From: Diphasiastrum complanatum
Lineage: Eukaryota > Streptophyta > Lycopodiopsida > Lycopodiales > Lycopodiaceae
Reading direction: 5' to 3'
DNA length: 64,000 bases
NCBI GenBank assembly: GCA_029204225.1
Contig: CM055100.1
Coordinates: 63,247,141 to 63,311,140 of the forward strand
Below the pieces are notes generated by a model. It was not told where the DNA came from and did no database searches. It saw only the letters and a program-made list of their open reading frames with translations. Positions 22,634-35,018 of the stretch are shown here, piece by piece (the stretch's first letter is position 1; each line of letters opens with the position of its first letter). The position numbers were made by a program, and so were the translations under genes.

Positions 22634-23218
22634 TCCAAGCTAATGGGCGCCTTACTACCCTCATATAGATGGCCCATGGACCCCTCCAGTTCCATGCCCA
22701 TCCAATGAGAGAGAGAGAAGCCTAGGGGAGTTAAAAAAGCTCCAAGAACCTCCATAGGCTTATGGAAAGTCAAGAGACTCCTTCCATAACCTATGACTGT
22801 TTGAATGCCTTTCTTGTGGGACTTGGGAACTCATTGGACCCATTGGAAGTGCGCCCTCCTACTAGGTCCCAATGCCCAAGTTGTGCATGTATACTTTGGT
22901 CCTAGACCATTAAAGTGATATGGTTCAAGGTTGAGGCCCAAGGTTTAGAAAAATAGTCATCCAATGACTTTCTAACACCTCTCTAGGTTCCAAACTTCCA
23001 TCCAAGGCATAGACACCTACCTGCCCTTAACCAAGGACACTAGTACCTTAATCTAAGGCACCTACCCTTAATCCTAAGGGTATCCCTTATCCAAGGGTCA
23101 CGTGACTCCATACCTCCAACCAAGGTATAGTCATTTGTCTGCCCTTATCCAAAGGCACATACTCTTAGTCCTAAGAGTAACCCTTATCCAAGGGTAACTT
23201 GCCATTTAGCCCCCAACA
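22634..23218 (-). mobile_element. LTR-like fragment with decayed internal repeats
   Basis: 22640-22676 shares about 35 bp around TATATGAG and GGCGCC with the chromovirus 3' LTR (12199-12235). The upper end could be TGTTGGGGGCTAAATGG starting near 23218. 23020-23205 contains about two imperfect copies of an approximately 95-bp unit rich in aagggta/tacccttat. It may be a recombined 5' LTR of the chromovirus or of a relative. Confidence 0.5.
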
Positions 23219-25633
23219 CTAAATGGACCAATAGGGGTCTGAAGTACTGCTAGTTACATTGGTAAGTAACACAACCAACCATGCTTGTTGCAAGAGAGAA
23301 TGATTCACCTTTTCCATTATATGATCAAAATGAGCATGCCATTTGGCACAAGCAGGGACACCATCAAAGTTTTAACCATCTTCATACGTGGTCGGTCTAG
23401 AATCAGCCCACAAACAAGATGGTTTGATGATGCTCCATATCCTGCTCAAATGCAAGACGTTCTCAAGGATCAGTGCAGGAATTTGTGAGCAGAGGGGTAT
23501 ATGTTTTGAGGATCTAATTGAATGCCCCTATCGATCACAACGTCATAATTTGGCCATAGTAACATTGAATTTAAGATGGACTTTGCCGAAGCAACAATTG
23601 TGGTGCATTCTTGGCACCCAACACCTAATGCTTATCTTGGAAAAATTGGAAATTTAATGAGAAGAGACCTTGTAGATTTTGAGATTGGTGACCTCCATGC
23701 ACAAAGCAAGCCAAGCACTACTGGTATCAACAATAGTCCACTTTTGGTAAATGAACAAGTCCAATACAGTGTTAGTGCAATATCAACTTAGCTCCAAGTT
23801 GTTCAACACCATCCAAAATTGTATGCACAGTAGGGCAATATTAAGTGTGCTGATCATCATCAAGCAAGACATCCAAAGGACCTTGAAAATGTATGTGAAG
23901 TGAAGAATGTGCTTGTTGTTGAGCGTGCAAAGGGCTCCATTGTCTACTGTCATAAAATTGTTAAGCATCATCCGCTTCGGCAATCTGCCCACAAACATTG
24001 TCAATAATGCGTAGCAATGATTGCAACAGGCTTCAAAGCGACATCATCCTCGTCAGGGACATCTTTTTGAGACTTCCAGCTACAAGAACCACTACGAGAG
24101 TGTCATTGTGTAACCATAGCTTGTTGTGTGTCAGATTGGCCACCATCATAGATAGTTGGTGGTCTCACCAACTTGCCAAATAAGTTCTACAATCTAAACG
24201 CAGCCTTCGGATGTCAACTGAGGAAGCATTTTGGCCTGTCACCAAGATGGGAGATATCGGCTCTCCACTAAGTTTGTTTCTTTTGGGCATAGCTTGTAAT
24301 AACATTGTTGTAGGTTGTTTCACCAAAATCAATTTGAATGCTCTAGAGGGCTATGCATGAGCCCAAAATTGAATACAGTAGTAAAAGAGTCAATTTCCTT
24401 GCAAAGAATCACTTGACTAAGCCAATGGCAAAAGTTTCTCAAGGTAAGACCCTCGAAGCTTAAAATCTTAAACTCTTATATGCTTAAATAGTAGTTACTA
24501 CCCTTAAAATTTTGGGACTTCAAAATATCGTTTATCTTGGGCATAGTTATCTCACCTCTCAAAGTGAAACTTGAGCTTAAAAAATAGACTTGATTGATAA
24601 TAAGGACATGATGATCAATAAAGGTGGTGATGGTATTGTCTTGACGCCGCATATTAGTGATAAACTCAATTGCAACATTGATGACAGTAAGATTCGAGCA
24701 CAAGTGCAGAACGGCAGACAAGTTGCAACTAGCAACATAAGCTTGAAAGACAACAATTTTGCAATGTGCACCCTCAAAGTCCATTGCAAAAGGTTATCAG
24801 CAACTAGGGAATTGAGGCTAGAATGTGATGCAGCAAGTACGATGTAGTGAGTGCAATGCAGACCGGAAAGAGTATCTTGCAAAGAATGGATCGTGTAGGA
24901 ATGTGGAACACGATGAGGGCAATGATTGTAGCAGCAACAGAGAAAAGAAAAAAGTGTTAGCAAAGAAAAGGGAAAGGAGTAAGGCATACGTCAGGGGGGT
25001 ATAAGAAGCTGAAGAAGAAGAGGCATACGGTTTTGTTCATGATTCATCAAGAAGGGAAAGTAGCATTGGTAGTTAAGAATAACCAATGAGACTTCAAACA
25101 AAAGGCGGCGGAGACGATGGAGCACACAAGTGTCAAAACACCTGGACAAAAAGGAAAGGACACCCTGCACAAACTAACAAGCGGCACTACGTGGCTTGAT
25201 ACAGGGTAACAGGAAAAAGGTCTAGTACATGGAAGGGGTAATGAAGTCGCAATAAAAAGTTTAATAGGGGATTCCATTATAAAATATCAAGGGGGAGGAA
25301 GTGAAAGCAATGCTAGGGAAAGGGATTGGATCAAGAGATATACCGAGGGTACATAGGTGGTTACGCAAGGCTGGTCAATACAAGGATCAATAAGAGGATA
25401 CGAAGAAGACAAGAAAAGCTGGCTCTTCATCCTAAAACAAATAGAAAGTGGCACAATACATATGTATTGAAAGAAATAATCAAGGCAAGGCAAAGGGTAG
25501 GGAGAAAGGTTGATGAAGGGCCCTCAAACTAAAGGATTTTAAGAGGTTCAAATGTGAGAAAGGAGGGTGGAAGCTTGTATCACGGTTCTTTTTTGGAAGC
25601 AGTTCCTCAGTAAAAAAAAGTAAAGAATCAATC
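23219..25633. other. No recognised gene
   Basis: Short frames on both strands without recognisable domains. A weak copia gag-like phrase (KSQNFKGSNYYL, minus strand, about 24480-24520) hints at another decayed retrotransposon. No splice-supported exons of the transportin gene were found here. Confidence 0.35.
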
Positions 25634-25823
25634 ATTAGTAACATACTTGTGTCAGACCATGGTTCATTCAAAGAACCGTGGTTCGAACGGCCAGTTTGAA
25701 TCGTTTTTTTGGTTCGAACCCAAAAAAGAAAAAATAATAAAAAACTTAAATTTTTCTTTATAAAAACGGTTCGAACCGTTGTTAAGGACTATGGCAGGAG
25801 TTGGGGCGGCGCACATTTTCCAT

Positions 25824-25825
<2 letters not shown>

Positions 25826-25902
<77 letters not shown>
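25826..25902. repeat. (GA)n microsatellite
   Basis: About 77 bp of GA with one C interruption at 25865. Confidence 0.97.
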
Positions 25903-25905
<3 letters not shown>

Positions 25906-26489
25906 CACAGCTCCTCTTGCCAAAGACTAATCCTTTTGAAACCTTTATTCATACCCCAACAAGATAAAACATAGCTGAAAGCATACAGTACTTCAAAGAA
26001 AAGCACCATAAAGCGAAACAAATTTTAAGACATCCAGCTGGTACCTGCCACCATCCCACCACAAAAACCACACAAGTTAGCACAGTGAGGAAGACAAGTG
26101 TCAACGCTGAACGTCAGTTGTTATCCATGTCCAAAATAAGTTTAACAGCTTAACAACTTAAAATATTTGATAAAAAAATGTAGTCCAATCATCCCTATGT
26201 AAACATGATTAATAGCGATAAGCCTTCCCATATTATTACCATATCAGGGCATTCCGCCATTCTGATCAGTTTTATGGTACTAGTCCGTATCAATTTATAG
26301 AATTTAAAGCATATGTATTCAAAGAAATAACTGTGCTATATAGGTTGCAAATTGCAAACGAGAGATAGCGTGGATCGGTACTTGAAGAAACAAAACGTTT
26401 CTAATTACAAAGCCTTGCTAGCCTTCAGCCCTGAGCCCGACGAAGACATTCGCGAACTCGAAGATCTGGAGACACGAAGCACGAAAAGT

Positions 26490-26582
26490 TTCGCGAACAC
26501 GAAAGTCAAAGGAAACGAAGACGAACGGTTCGCGAACACGAAAGTCAAAGGAGACGAAGACGAACGGTTCGCGAACACGAAA
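26490..26582. repeat. 39-bp tandem repeat with TTCGCGAA cores
   Basis: ttcgcgaacacgaaag recurs at 26490, 26529 and 26568, exact spacing 39 bp, with few differences between copies. In the plus frame 26352-26681 each unit would encode FANTKVKG(N/D)EDER, but no family was recognised and coding status is doubtful. Related TTCGCGAAAC occurs near 27375. Confidence 0.8.
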
Positions 26583-28968
26583 GATCCACGAACGAGATTC
26601 CTTTGCGGTCCAGTACGAGAGAAAGGCATACGAGCAAAACGAAACCCGTTTTGCCCTCACGCTCCAAAGAGTACCAGCTAAGATCATGCAAGTACCCAGA
26701 AGTACAGATATCTGCTCTGATGGTATGACGTCAGCAGATACATTTTAGGTCGTGGCTAATCTGCCACTCTTGTAATTCCCTGATTAGTTGTAGATGTTTA
26801 ATCACTCTAATCTTAGATTCACATAGAGCGACCATACTTACTGGATGATACTTGACATATAGATCAACAGAATACACACAGTGTAATGTAATAGTCTGAT
26901 GCTAGTAAGCAATCAAGACGAAAAATACAAAATACTTGTTCGCCTGCGTGCGAAGACAATTCTGTCTAGGATCCGAAGATCCAACTGTCCGCTAGTAAAG
27001 CGAGACGATTACTTGTGAGAGAACCGCGTTTCTCTCACGCCAATGCACTGCGTGAATATGCACGTAGTGCTCAAAGAATCAGAGAAAAGAAATCAATAGA
27101 TGATATTGTAGCCTTCGCGCACATATCAATTCGTGTTGTGTTTGATCTCGAATGCAAATGTTTCTGCTGTTAATCGCGTGTCTGAGTTTCTTCTTGTTCA
27201 TTTTGAATTCCGCACTTTGGTTGAAACTATGTTGAATGTTGTATTAATTTTATGAACGTACATCAGTAGTGACTGACTACACTCTAGAGGACTGTAGGAG
27301 TGATTCAGCTGGCAGTGTCCAGTGATCGCATCTGAACTCCATCCGAGACGAAGAGAGTCGTGCTTGATTCGCCTTCGCGAAACTTTTGCGAATCCGACGA
27401 ATTCATCAATCATCACAACCCAACAGTACTCAGGTATGGGGCAAATCGAAGACATACCAACACCTAAACCCATAATAGGTAAAGTACCATTTTCGAAACC
27501 CTTGAGCATATCCATGCTTTCCAAGAGTACACCAGCTACCGCCCTGTTTTATTCATTTTTAATATCGATCGTGTCTTAAGAAACAAAACAACAATACCTA
27601 TATGTGGTTATATTTAGCCAAGTATTTTACCCTAACACTTGCAAAAGGATTAGGACAAATCCATGCCATACCAATCACTACAAGTGTAGCGATCCCTTGT
27701 ACAAATCCATGTACATAAGGGCCGCCTAGTGTTTGCATTGAAGAATGAATTAAATAAATGTCGTAGTTTGCTTTATCCTGCTATAGCTATAAGAACAGCA
27801 CCTTTTCCTACTATTTTACTTGCCATCGTTCATATATGTAGTTTATTCATCGTGTAAACACTATCACCGCATTGTAAACCAGCGAACAAAGTAAAGTATT
27901 GCAATACCAACCTGAATAGATGTCGCACACGAATCCTATGAGAAAGTCATGTTTGTTTATGAAAGACGTTTCCTTCGAAGAGTGATAATAAGCGTATTCG
28001 AGTCTAGTCTATGCCATAACAGTGGTAGCATAAAAAGCAATGCCAATCAGTATGTATTTACATATGAAACAAATTATCTGCATATGGCTTAGTATAAAGA
28101 GCATACAACCACCATCTCTTATCACTTTAGTCTCTTTATCGAAGCACATACATGTATAAGAGCATACTCCGAATCTGAAAACGGAATCGAGGTGCGATAC
28201 TGCTGTATAGAGGTCGTTGTGAAGCAAGAGACATATGGCTTCGTATATCAATGCATGCACTTATCATAACCCATATGTCAAAAGAAGGTTGAAACAATTA
28301 TCCGTAAGTAGTAGGTCGTTGACTACCAGCGAAGAACCAATAGTCACATTGAAAAGACAAATCCCTATGTCTTCAACAAGTGCTATCATCGTTGTCCTTC
28401 CAGCGATGAAGGTGCAATATCACTGCTTATTGTGTATTCATTCAATCAAGTATTCTACAAAAGGTGTAGTCGCTGCTCCAGCGAGTTTATTGGTGATCCA
28501 TGCAGCTATAGTATATAGCTATATACATATTTCCGTTTGTGAATCAAAAAGATGGTGTGGCATTAATATTTTAAGTGACGAGTAACAATGATCTTTCTAG
28601 TCGTGTATGGAAGTTGGTAGTTACTAGCTAATGTCACAGATGATATCAAATAGATCATAACTGAAACTGAAAGCAACAGATGGATCAAGAACCCTAAATC
28701 ACAGTTGACATGTATTGTTAGGTAACAAGACTCCGGAATGGGCACGTCAAGATTCGAATTTCACTATTGATTAGTCACGAATTATAATCTACATATTACC
28801 CATTAACACTAAAAGCACTTGTTTTTGACATAATTGAAGGGTAGAAATTACGGGGGGGGGAACCCTAAAACCGATTCGTTGGTTCGAACCTAGAGAAGTC
28901 GATTCAACTCGATTCAAACACGGTTCGAAAAGGCGATTCGAAAGCTACCTTAAAACATTGATTAGTAA

Positions 28969-30375
28969 GGTAGAAGCCTTATCAAAGTGCTCAAACAAGC
29001 CTCCCCAAGGAAAGGGTCATCATAGCTGTGATTTGATTTACGAGAATAACAAGTTATCACTCGACTATTGCAACAAAAGGTTCTTCGTAAGAGTTATGTG
29101 ACCTGACACGCACATTATTACAGAAGGTCCTTGCCGTCATTGCTGCTTGATTTTGATGATATGATGCCAACAAAACAAAGGACTAAATCACCTTTGATCA
29201 AGGAATCCTCATGTATAAGTCAATTGCACCATGTTTGTTGATTTTGTTTATGCACCAATTGCTGCCAGAGTGTCTTCAAGTTTCATCCAATATTTTTAGC
29301 TCATTTAAGTGGCTCTGAATGAATGCATCCTCCACAAGGTTGTACTACGCTTGCAGTCTATAAGTGGGCATCAAGAATTCAGAAGGTAGAACTGCTTCAA
29401 CACCATGCCAATATCATTCGAAGAGCTCCCAGATTTCCTCTTCAGAATGGTGTGTTTGAAGGGAAGACATAGTAACGAATTTTGAGTTTTGAGTCCCAAA
29501 ATCAAAGTCAACAATGGTTCTCGACCAAGCTAGAAAGCTCCTTATGAGCAGCAGCCTCTTGAAGATACCTCAATCACATCAGAAGAACTCAAAGACAAGT
29601 CACCTCATAAATTGTTCCTCGGAGTCATCAAGAGATAATGGAATAATTTTGGAGCCTCAACTTGGATCTGAAAAGTAAATGACATGCCTGTCACTTGAGC
29701 TGAATGTGTTCTGAGTTGCTGCTGGTTCTGAAGGCCTATTGCTTCCCACAGCAGCTTCAGTGGGTTGAGGGTGTGCAGTGGCTTGCTGTTGTCCAGGAAC
29801 CATGGCATCAGGAATAGGTACGCCACTCCTAAGATTTTCTGTACATCAATGGTGCCATTGTGTGACAAAGTGTCGATGGCACCACAATGGCCACACAGAT
29901 GTGCAGCACAATCTTGTCCAATGAAGGGCCATCTTGCTGCAAATGGATTGCAATTCAGTGGCGGAACTTGAGTTGGTTTTTGACATCCTTGTTGTGACTG
30001 AAGTTACACCATATACGCATTCTGCTGGAATTGATAAGCTAGCATAATCTCAACAGGTGTATAAAGAATGTGGTCTTCGAATGGTTGGTTTTGGGATAAA
30101 CACTTTTAAGAGTGGCCTGATAAAACATGTCAAAGATCCACTCTGAAATTCACAAGCGTGATGGCGTTCTTGGTGCAGACATGGCAAGATTTCACGTGAT
30201 TGGCACATTGAGTGATAGTGGTTGGCATGATTTGCACGATTGTCTAGGTGTCCTTTATTTTACTTCTTTAAACTTGATGGCTTCCTATATTCCTCTCGTA
30301 GATAGACCAGATTAAAAAGGGCTCATAAACTGATTTGAATTCTTTATAACAAGGAAAAGTTGCAAAGATCCTTAC
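28969..30375. other. No recognised gene; lies downstream of transportin exon 9
   Basis: If the transportin gene continues, this is the start of its intron 9. No exon matching the acidic loop and following HEAT repeats of transportin was found. A minus frame 29868-29605 has no recognisable motif. Confidence 0.4.
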
Positions 30376-30432
30376 CTCAGCATCAAGCAATGTGTCGTCA
30401 TCATCAGCATATGTCATGTTAGATAAAAGGAC
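30376..30432 (-). CDS. TRN1: Transportin exon 9
   Basis: 57 nt, 19 codons, phase 0 at both ends. Encodes [19 protein letters not shown], matching the family segment just before the acidic H8 loop. Acceptor cctgcag-type, donor GAG|GTAAGG. Confidence 0.92.
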
Positions 30433-33400
30433 CTGCAAAAATGACCATATATCTCATATTTCATCACAATAAATTAAAAACAAAACAACATAAAGAAGGG
30501 CCTTTAGCATGCCTGCTTTACTGACGAAACCTAACGGAAGTCCATCCTGAAAGCAAAACTAGTGAATAAAATATAATTGAATGTGTATCAGACAAATGTA
30601 TTCAACACAAACTTACTGGGATCAAGCACGGCAAAAATTCTCTTAACATCTCTCGAGGAAGTTGTGCCTCACAAAATGCGGACCTGCAAAGCACATTTCG
30701 AAAAGGGATGTCACCAACTTGAGACATAACAATATAGACTGTTGCACATAGACAAAGATGCAAAATAATGTCAGGATGCATCTTGCAGGATTTCTAGAGG
30801 AACATAGAAGGATACACAAAGTAGCACAATGCTCTAAAGTTGAAAAAAGAACGATAGAGGACTAAAAGGACTTCAAAAAAGTTCACTCTGAAACATAACA
30901 ATGAGCAACAAGTTTCTTTCTCAAAGCTAGGGCCTTCCTTCCAAAACACTTTGAGCAAGCACATCTGCAAGCTGCCACTTGACTCAACATGCCTAAGACT
31001 TGCCCTGCTATTAGAAGAGTATTTAAAGAAAGCTCCTTACATGAGCACATCAAAAAAAAAAAAGTGTACATAGGATATATGCTCTATGCATTGGGCCTTC
31101 AGGTATTATGGGCCTATGAAAAACTACAAATCACAAACAAATTCATGAGTTCTACTAGTCATTGAACAACTAAGCCAATGCAAAGGGGATACCATTTAAG
31201 GACATCACAGATGAATTAAATATAGTGTAGTACCTCCATGTAACTCCCATAATACCAACCTTAAATGTCACAAAACATCAAAGCATTAATATGTACCAGA
31301 ACTCGCATGATTCCAAAGCCACTTCCTCATCTGTGTCATGGTTGGCTTGCAGCATGTACTCAATAACATTCTTCATATGCGGCTACAGAAACGATTAGAG
31401 TCGCAATAAGGTACTCAATGGTCAAAGTAACAGATATCTAACTGAAAAATGAATGCTATCTTAAAAGAGACTACAAGCATAAAAGAACTCATCCGCTTGA
31501 TGCATAGGAAAAAAGAACCACAAGATCTAGCAAGACATCCAACTTGGGAGAAAAAATTGATGCCTAACATTGACCACTGAAATGGTATCCACTGTGTGAA
31601 CAGCTATTTATAGATGATAAGAATAGCAGCACAAGAAACCGAGATGTTAAACATGGTAGCCATTCATAATATGCTTGCAAATGATGTGTCTTGACATTGT
31701 ACACAAAAGCAGCGAATATAAAGAGAACCTCTTTTGATGCAACTGTTACACTAATGTAGACAAAATTACAGGAAAAGTAAAGAACTACATAACAAGCATT
31801 AGCAAATTGCTACAACTCTAGCATGGTGACACAATAGATCAAACATATCAGCGCTTTGTGAAGGGACTCTCAGAAAGCTTTTAAAAGAGTTTGTTTCATC
31901 AAAAGTCAAAGAACAAAAAAAATGATTCCCAAGTAGTTTGATCATTACTGCCAAATGGCCAGAAGAAGACTTCAACAAAATGCACAAAAGACGATACCGA
32001 TTGACTTTGCTTGTTTCGGCATAGACCAAAGTCCATAAGTATGTAGTGCACCCTAGCTCATATGCAATGGGACATAGTTGGAATTTCTCATTGCTTGTAT
32101 TCTCTCTCATCTATTTGGCTATTGTTTCATCACAATAGGAATCTTGTCTTGGCTTACTTGTATGAGCAAGTCGATTTTCTAACATAGTATCAGAGCATGG
32201 TTCAAGATTCGACAGAACAAGGAGGTACTCAACGAACGGAGTCAATCATCATATGCACGTTGATCCGACCATCTTCAAGGTGTGGAGGTGGTGTCCCTAG
32301 CTAGCTCACAATTTTGATGCTCATCTACAAGGGTGGCAATTTTGTGAAAGCAGAGTCGGTGCTACGAGGAGTTGTGCTGCAAGAGGAGATTATGAAATCT
32401 GCCTCAGATCTCAGGTTGCTATAGAACAGCAAAGCGTGGAGACAATGTTGTTATGAGCACAACAAAAATCTTCTACAAGAAGGTTGGATCGTCGGAGACA
32501 AGTTCAGACCTGATCGCTGGCCTGTTTGCAGGTCTGAATGGAATTTCCAGATTGGATCGCTGCTACAGATCACTAACAGATGTCAGACCTGTTCGCTGGC
32601 TGCCTACTGCATACAGACCTATTTTCTGCCTATTGTTCGCTGCCTGCAGATAGCTGCTGATTGATTGCTGAGCTGGATCGCTGGAATCAGATGCAGCTTC
32701 CAACCAACATACTAAAGGAAGGTCAACTTCAGAAGTTCTAAAATTGGACAAGGTTTTGTCGAGGTTGGAATCGACAAAGGCGCGAGCTCTAAAAGGGAGT
32801 TGCATGAGAAATATAGACTACGGGTCTATATAACTAAATCGATATTCAAGAGGATGCTTCATTGTTTCACAGTTTCTTATCATGGTGCCAAATGATAACT
32901 TCATTGTTACAAGTGACAGGTGTGCAAGTTGTGTGGTTGTCATTTTACATAAAATCGGCTTGGTTTCTATCCAAGTCATAGTAGCTTGGTTATGTGGTAG
33001 AAATTTTCTTGTCTATCTGAACTAGTATCACTTGAGATTTGTAATTAATCGAAGTGACTGTTTGTTGTGGTTGTCAAGTAATTCTTGGATATCATCCAAG
33101 TCATAGTTGACTGTTCATGCGGTGTTACCAAGTGACATCAATTCTTCTAGGAAGATCTGTTTTGAGTTGGAGAAGTGTTGTTTCTTCAAGTTCTTGAATC
33201 TATCCAAGTTCATGTTCTGTCATGTGGTAGATTTCGTTGTTTTTAATATGATTTGGAAGCTAAGGTTGTTGATCAGCCGTTGAAAATCAACAATACAGGT
33301 TGTTGTTTAGCCTCAAGAAAAACAATAGGGTTCATTACTATGAATTGACAATATTGATCAACCTTAGAAAATAAATATGAAGTCGTCTTAAGTGAAGTAA

Positions 33401-34669
33401 GTCCCTTCAAGGACGATGGACGTACACCAATTGGGAAGTTTGCATATGGCATACTGGCAGGATAAATAGTGTCATAATGAGATGCTTTCTAGGTTGGAAA
33501 GTTGTTTGGAGCATGTGACTCTACGTGTGAGATCGAGATAGGAGATTCCATGGAAAAGATAATGACAAGTACTTTGTGTGAGAACGTATTTGAGGGGGAG
33601 TATCGATTACTTTGTGTAAGGAAGTATTGTATACATTTTATCTTTCTATTGAGGACTTGCATATTTGGTTTGGTTCATGGATGACATTCTATTTGTATCA
33701 TTGTTGCCTATAAGACCATCCTGGCCTACTTCATCAACAACAATAGGGCCATCACAACCTACTTCATCAACAACAATGCAATCATAGATTAGAATTCCTT
33801 TGAATGTCGATCCTTTTCATATGAACCTGCTTCATATGACTTCCCATTGTCTTGCTTTTGTCTTCATGTCCCTTTTGTGCATATGTGTGACCACCATGAG
33901 TGCAACATGTCACCATCCAGTCCCTTAGGCTCAAACAATTTGACTCCCATGAATCAAATTATGTGGATATGATTAACCTTTGCCATAACTTTGAGAACTT
34001 TGCTTGAAGATTGGCTCCCTTGGTCTTTCTGAACATCTTCCAAGACAAAATATGTAAGGATCTCATGAACATCTATAAAGAAAAGGTAATCCTCTTTGAT
34101 TACCATATTTCTATCATGAATAGGAAAAACTCTTTGAAAATACTTAGTATGAAGTCCATTGTTACAACTTTCTAATGATTGATCAATGATATTAAATTTA
34201 ACACTTAAACTTTTGAGTAGGATTTAAAGTATTGTAATGGTCATGAGTCCCATCATAGATTTATTACAGAAAGCAGATCCTATTTTTTGACTAATGATTC
34301 CTGAACTACAAATATTGAGTTCTCAGTGGCTTCTATGCTCATTGCAGACATGAGGGTCCGGGCCGGACACGGCCTTTTCGCGTCCGCGTCCGACGCCCGG
34401 ACCCGGACGCGTCCGACTGCTGACGCGGGGTCGGACGCGTCCAAAAAATATTTCAAATTCTTTTGCTGGAGGAGTCCAGAGGACGCGTCCAGCGTCCAGA
34501 CGCGAACGCGTCTAGGGCCCAGAACGTGTCCGGGCCCTGGATGCGTTTTTAAACAACAAAAAAACAAAAAAAAATAAAAAGGCACAGGCAGCGGACTGTT
34601 CCGCAGAAGCCTGAAGCCCGAGAGGAGAGAAAGAGGGCGGGAGAGGGAGAGAGAGTGAGGGAGAGGGAT

Positions 34670-34717
<48 letters not shown>

Positions 34718-34742
34718 ATGGTGTTTGTGTGTGTGTGATGAG

Positions 34743-34776
<34 letters not shown>

Positions 34777-34987
34777 TAATTTATGTGTGTGTGTGTGTGT
34801 GTGTGTGTGGATATTGCTGATTTGTGTGCATATAGATGTGTGTATGGTGATTTGTGTGTGAGAGAAAGAGAGGAAGAGACAGAGAGTGTGAGGGACGGAG
34901 AGAGAGGATTTGTGTGTGTGCACGCGTGTACAAGACATGGTGTGTGTGTGTGTGAGTTTAGGATTTAGGGTTTGGGGTCTAGGATCT

Positions 34988-35018
<31 letters not shown>

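Larger units (their letters stand above)
25634..28968. mobile_element. hAT-like element (hAT-c) with GGTTCGAACC subterminal repeats
   Basis: Proposed element 25642-28960 (3319 bp) flanked by identical 8-mers attagtaa (25634-25641 and 28961-28968). Ends read inward are CATACTTGTGTCAG and CAATGTTTTAAGG. Only the first two bases agree well, but the latter matches another terminus at 37328 (CAGTGTTTCACG). GGTTCGAACC-type motifs cluster at 25675-25790 and 28875-28945. No transposase domain was recognised inside; 26600-28600 contains frames of unknown origin, including a hydrophobic minus-strand stretch near 27640-27740. Confidence 0.52.

Noticed and set aside
26352-26681. 109-codon frame with FANTKVKG repeats as a real gene
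   Set aside because: No domain, start context or splice support; kept only as a repeat of uncertain coding status.
29605-29868. Minus-strand frame as a further transportin exon
   Set aside because: Sequence does not match the acidic loop or later HEAT repeats and lacks splice borders in phase.
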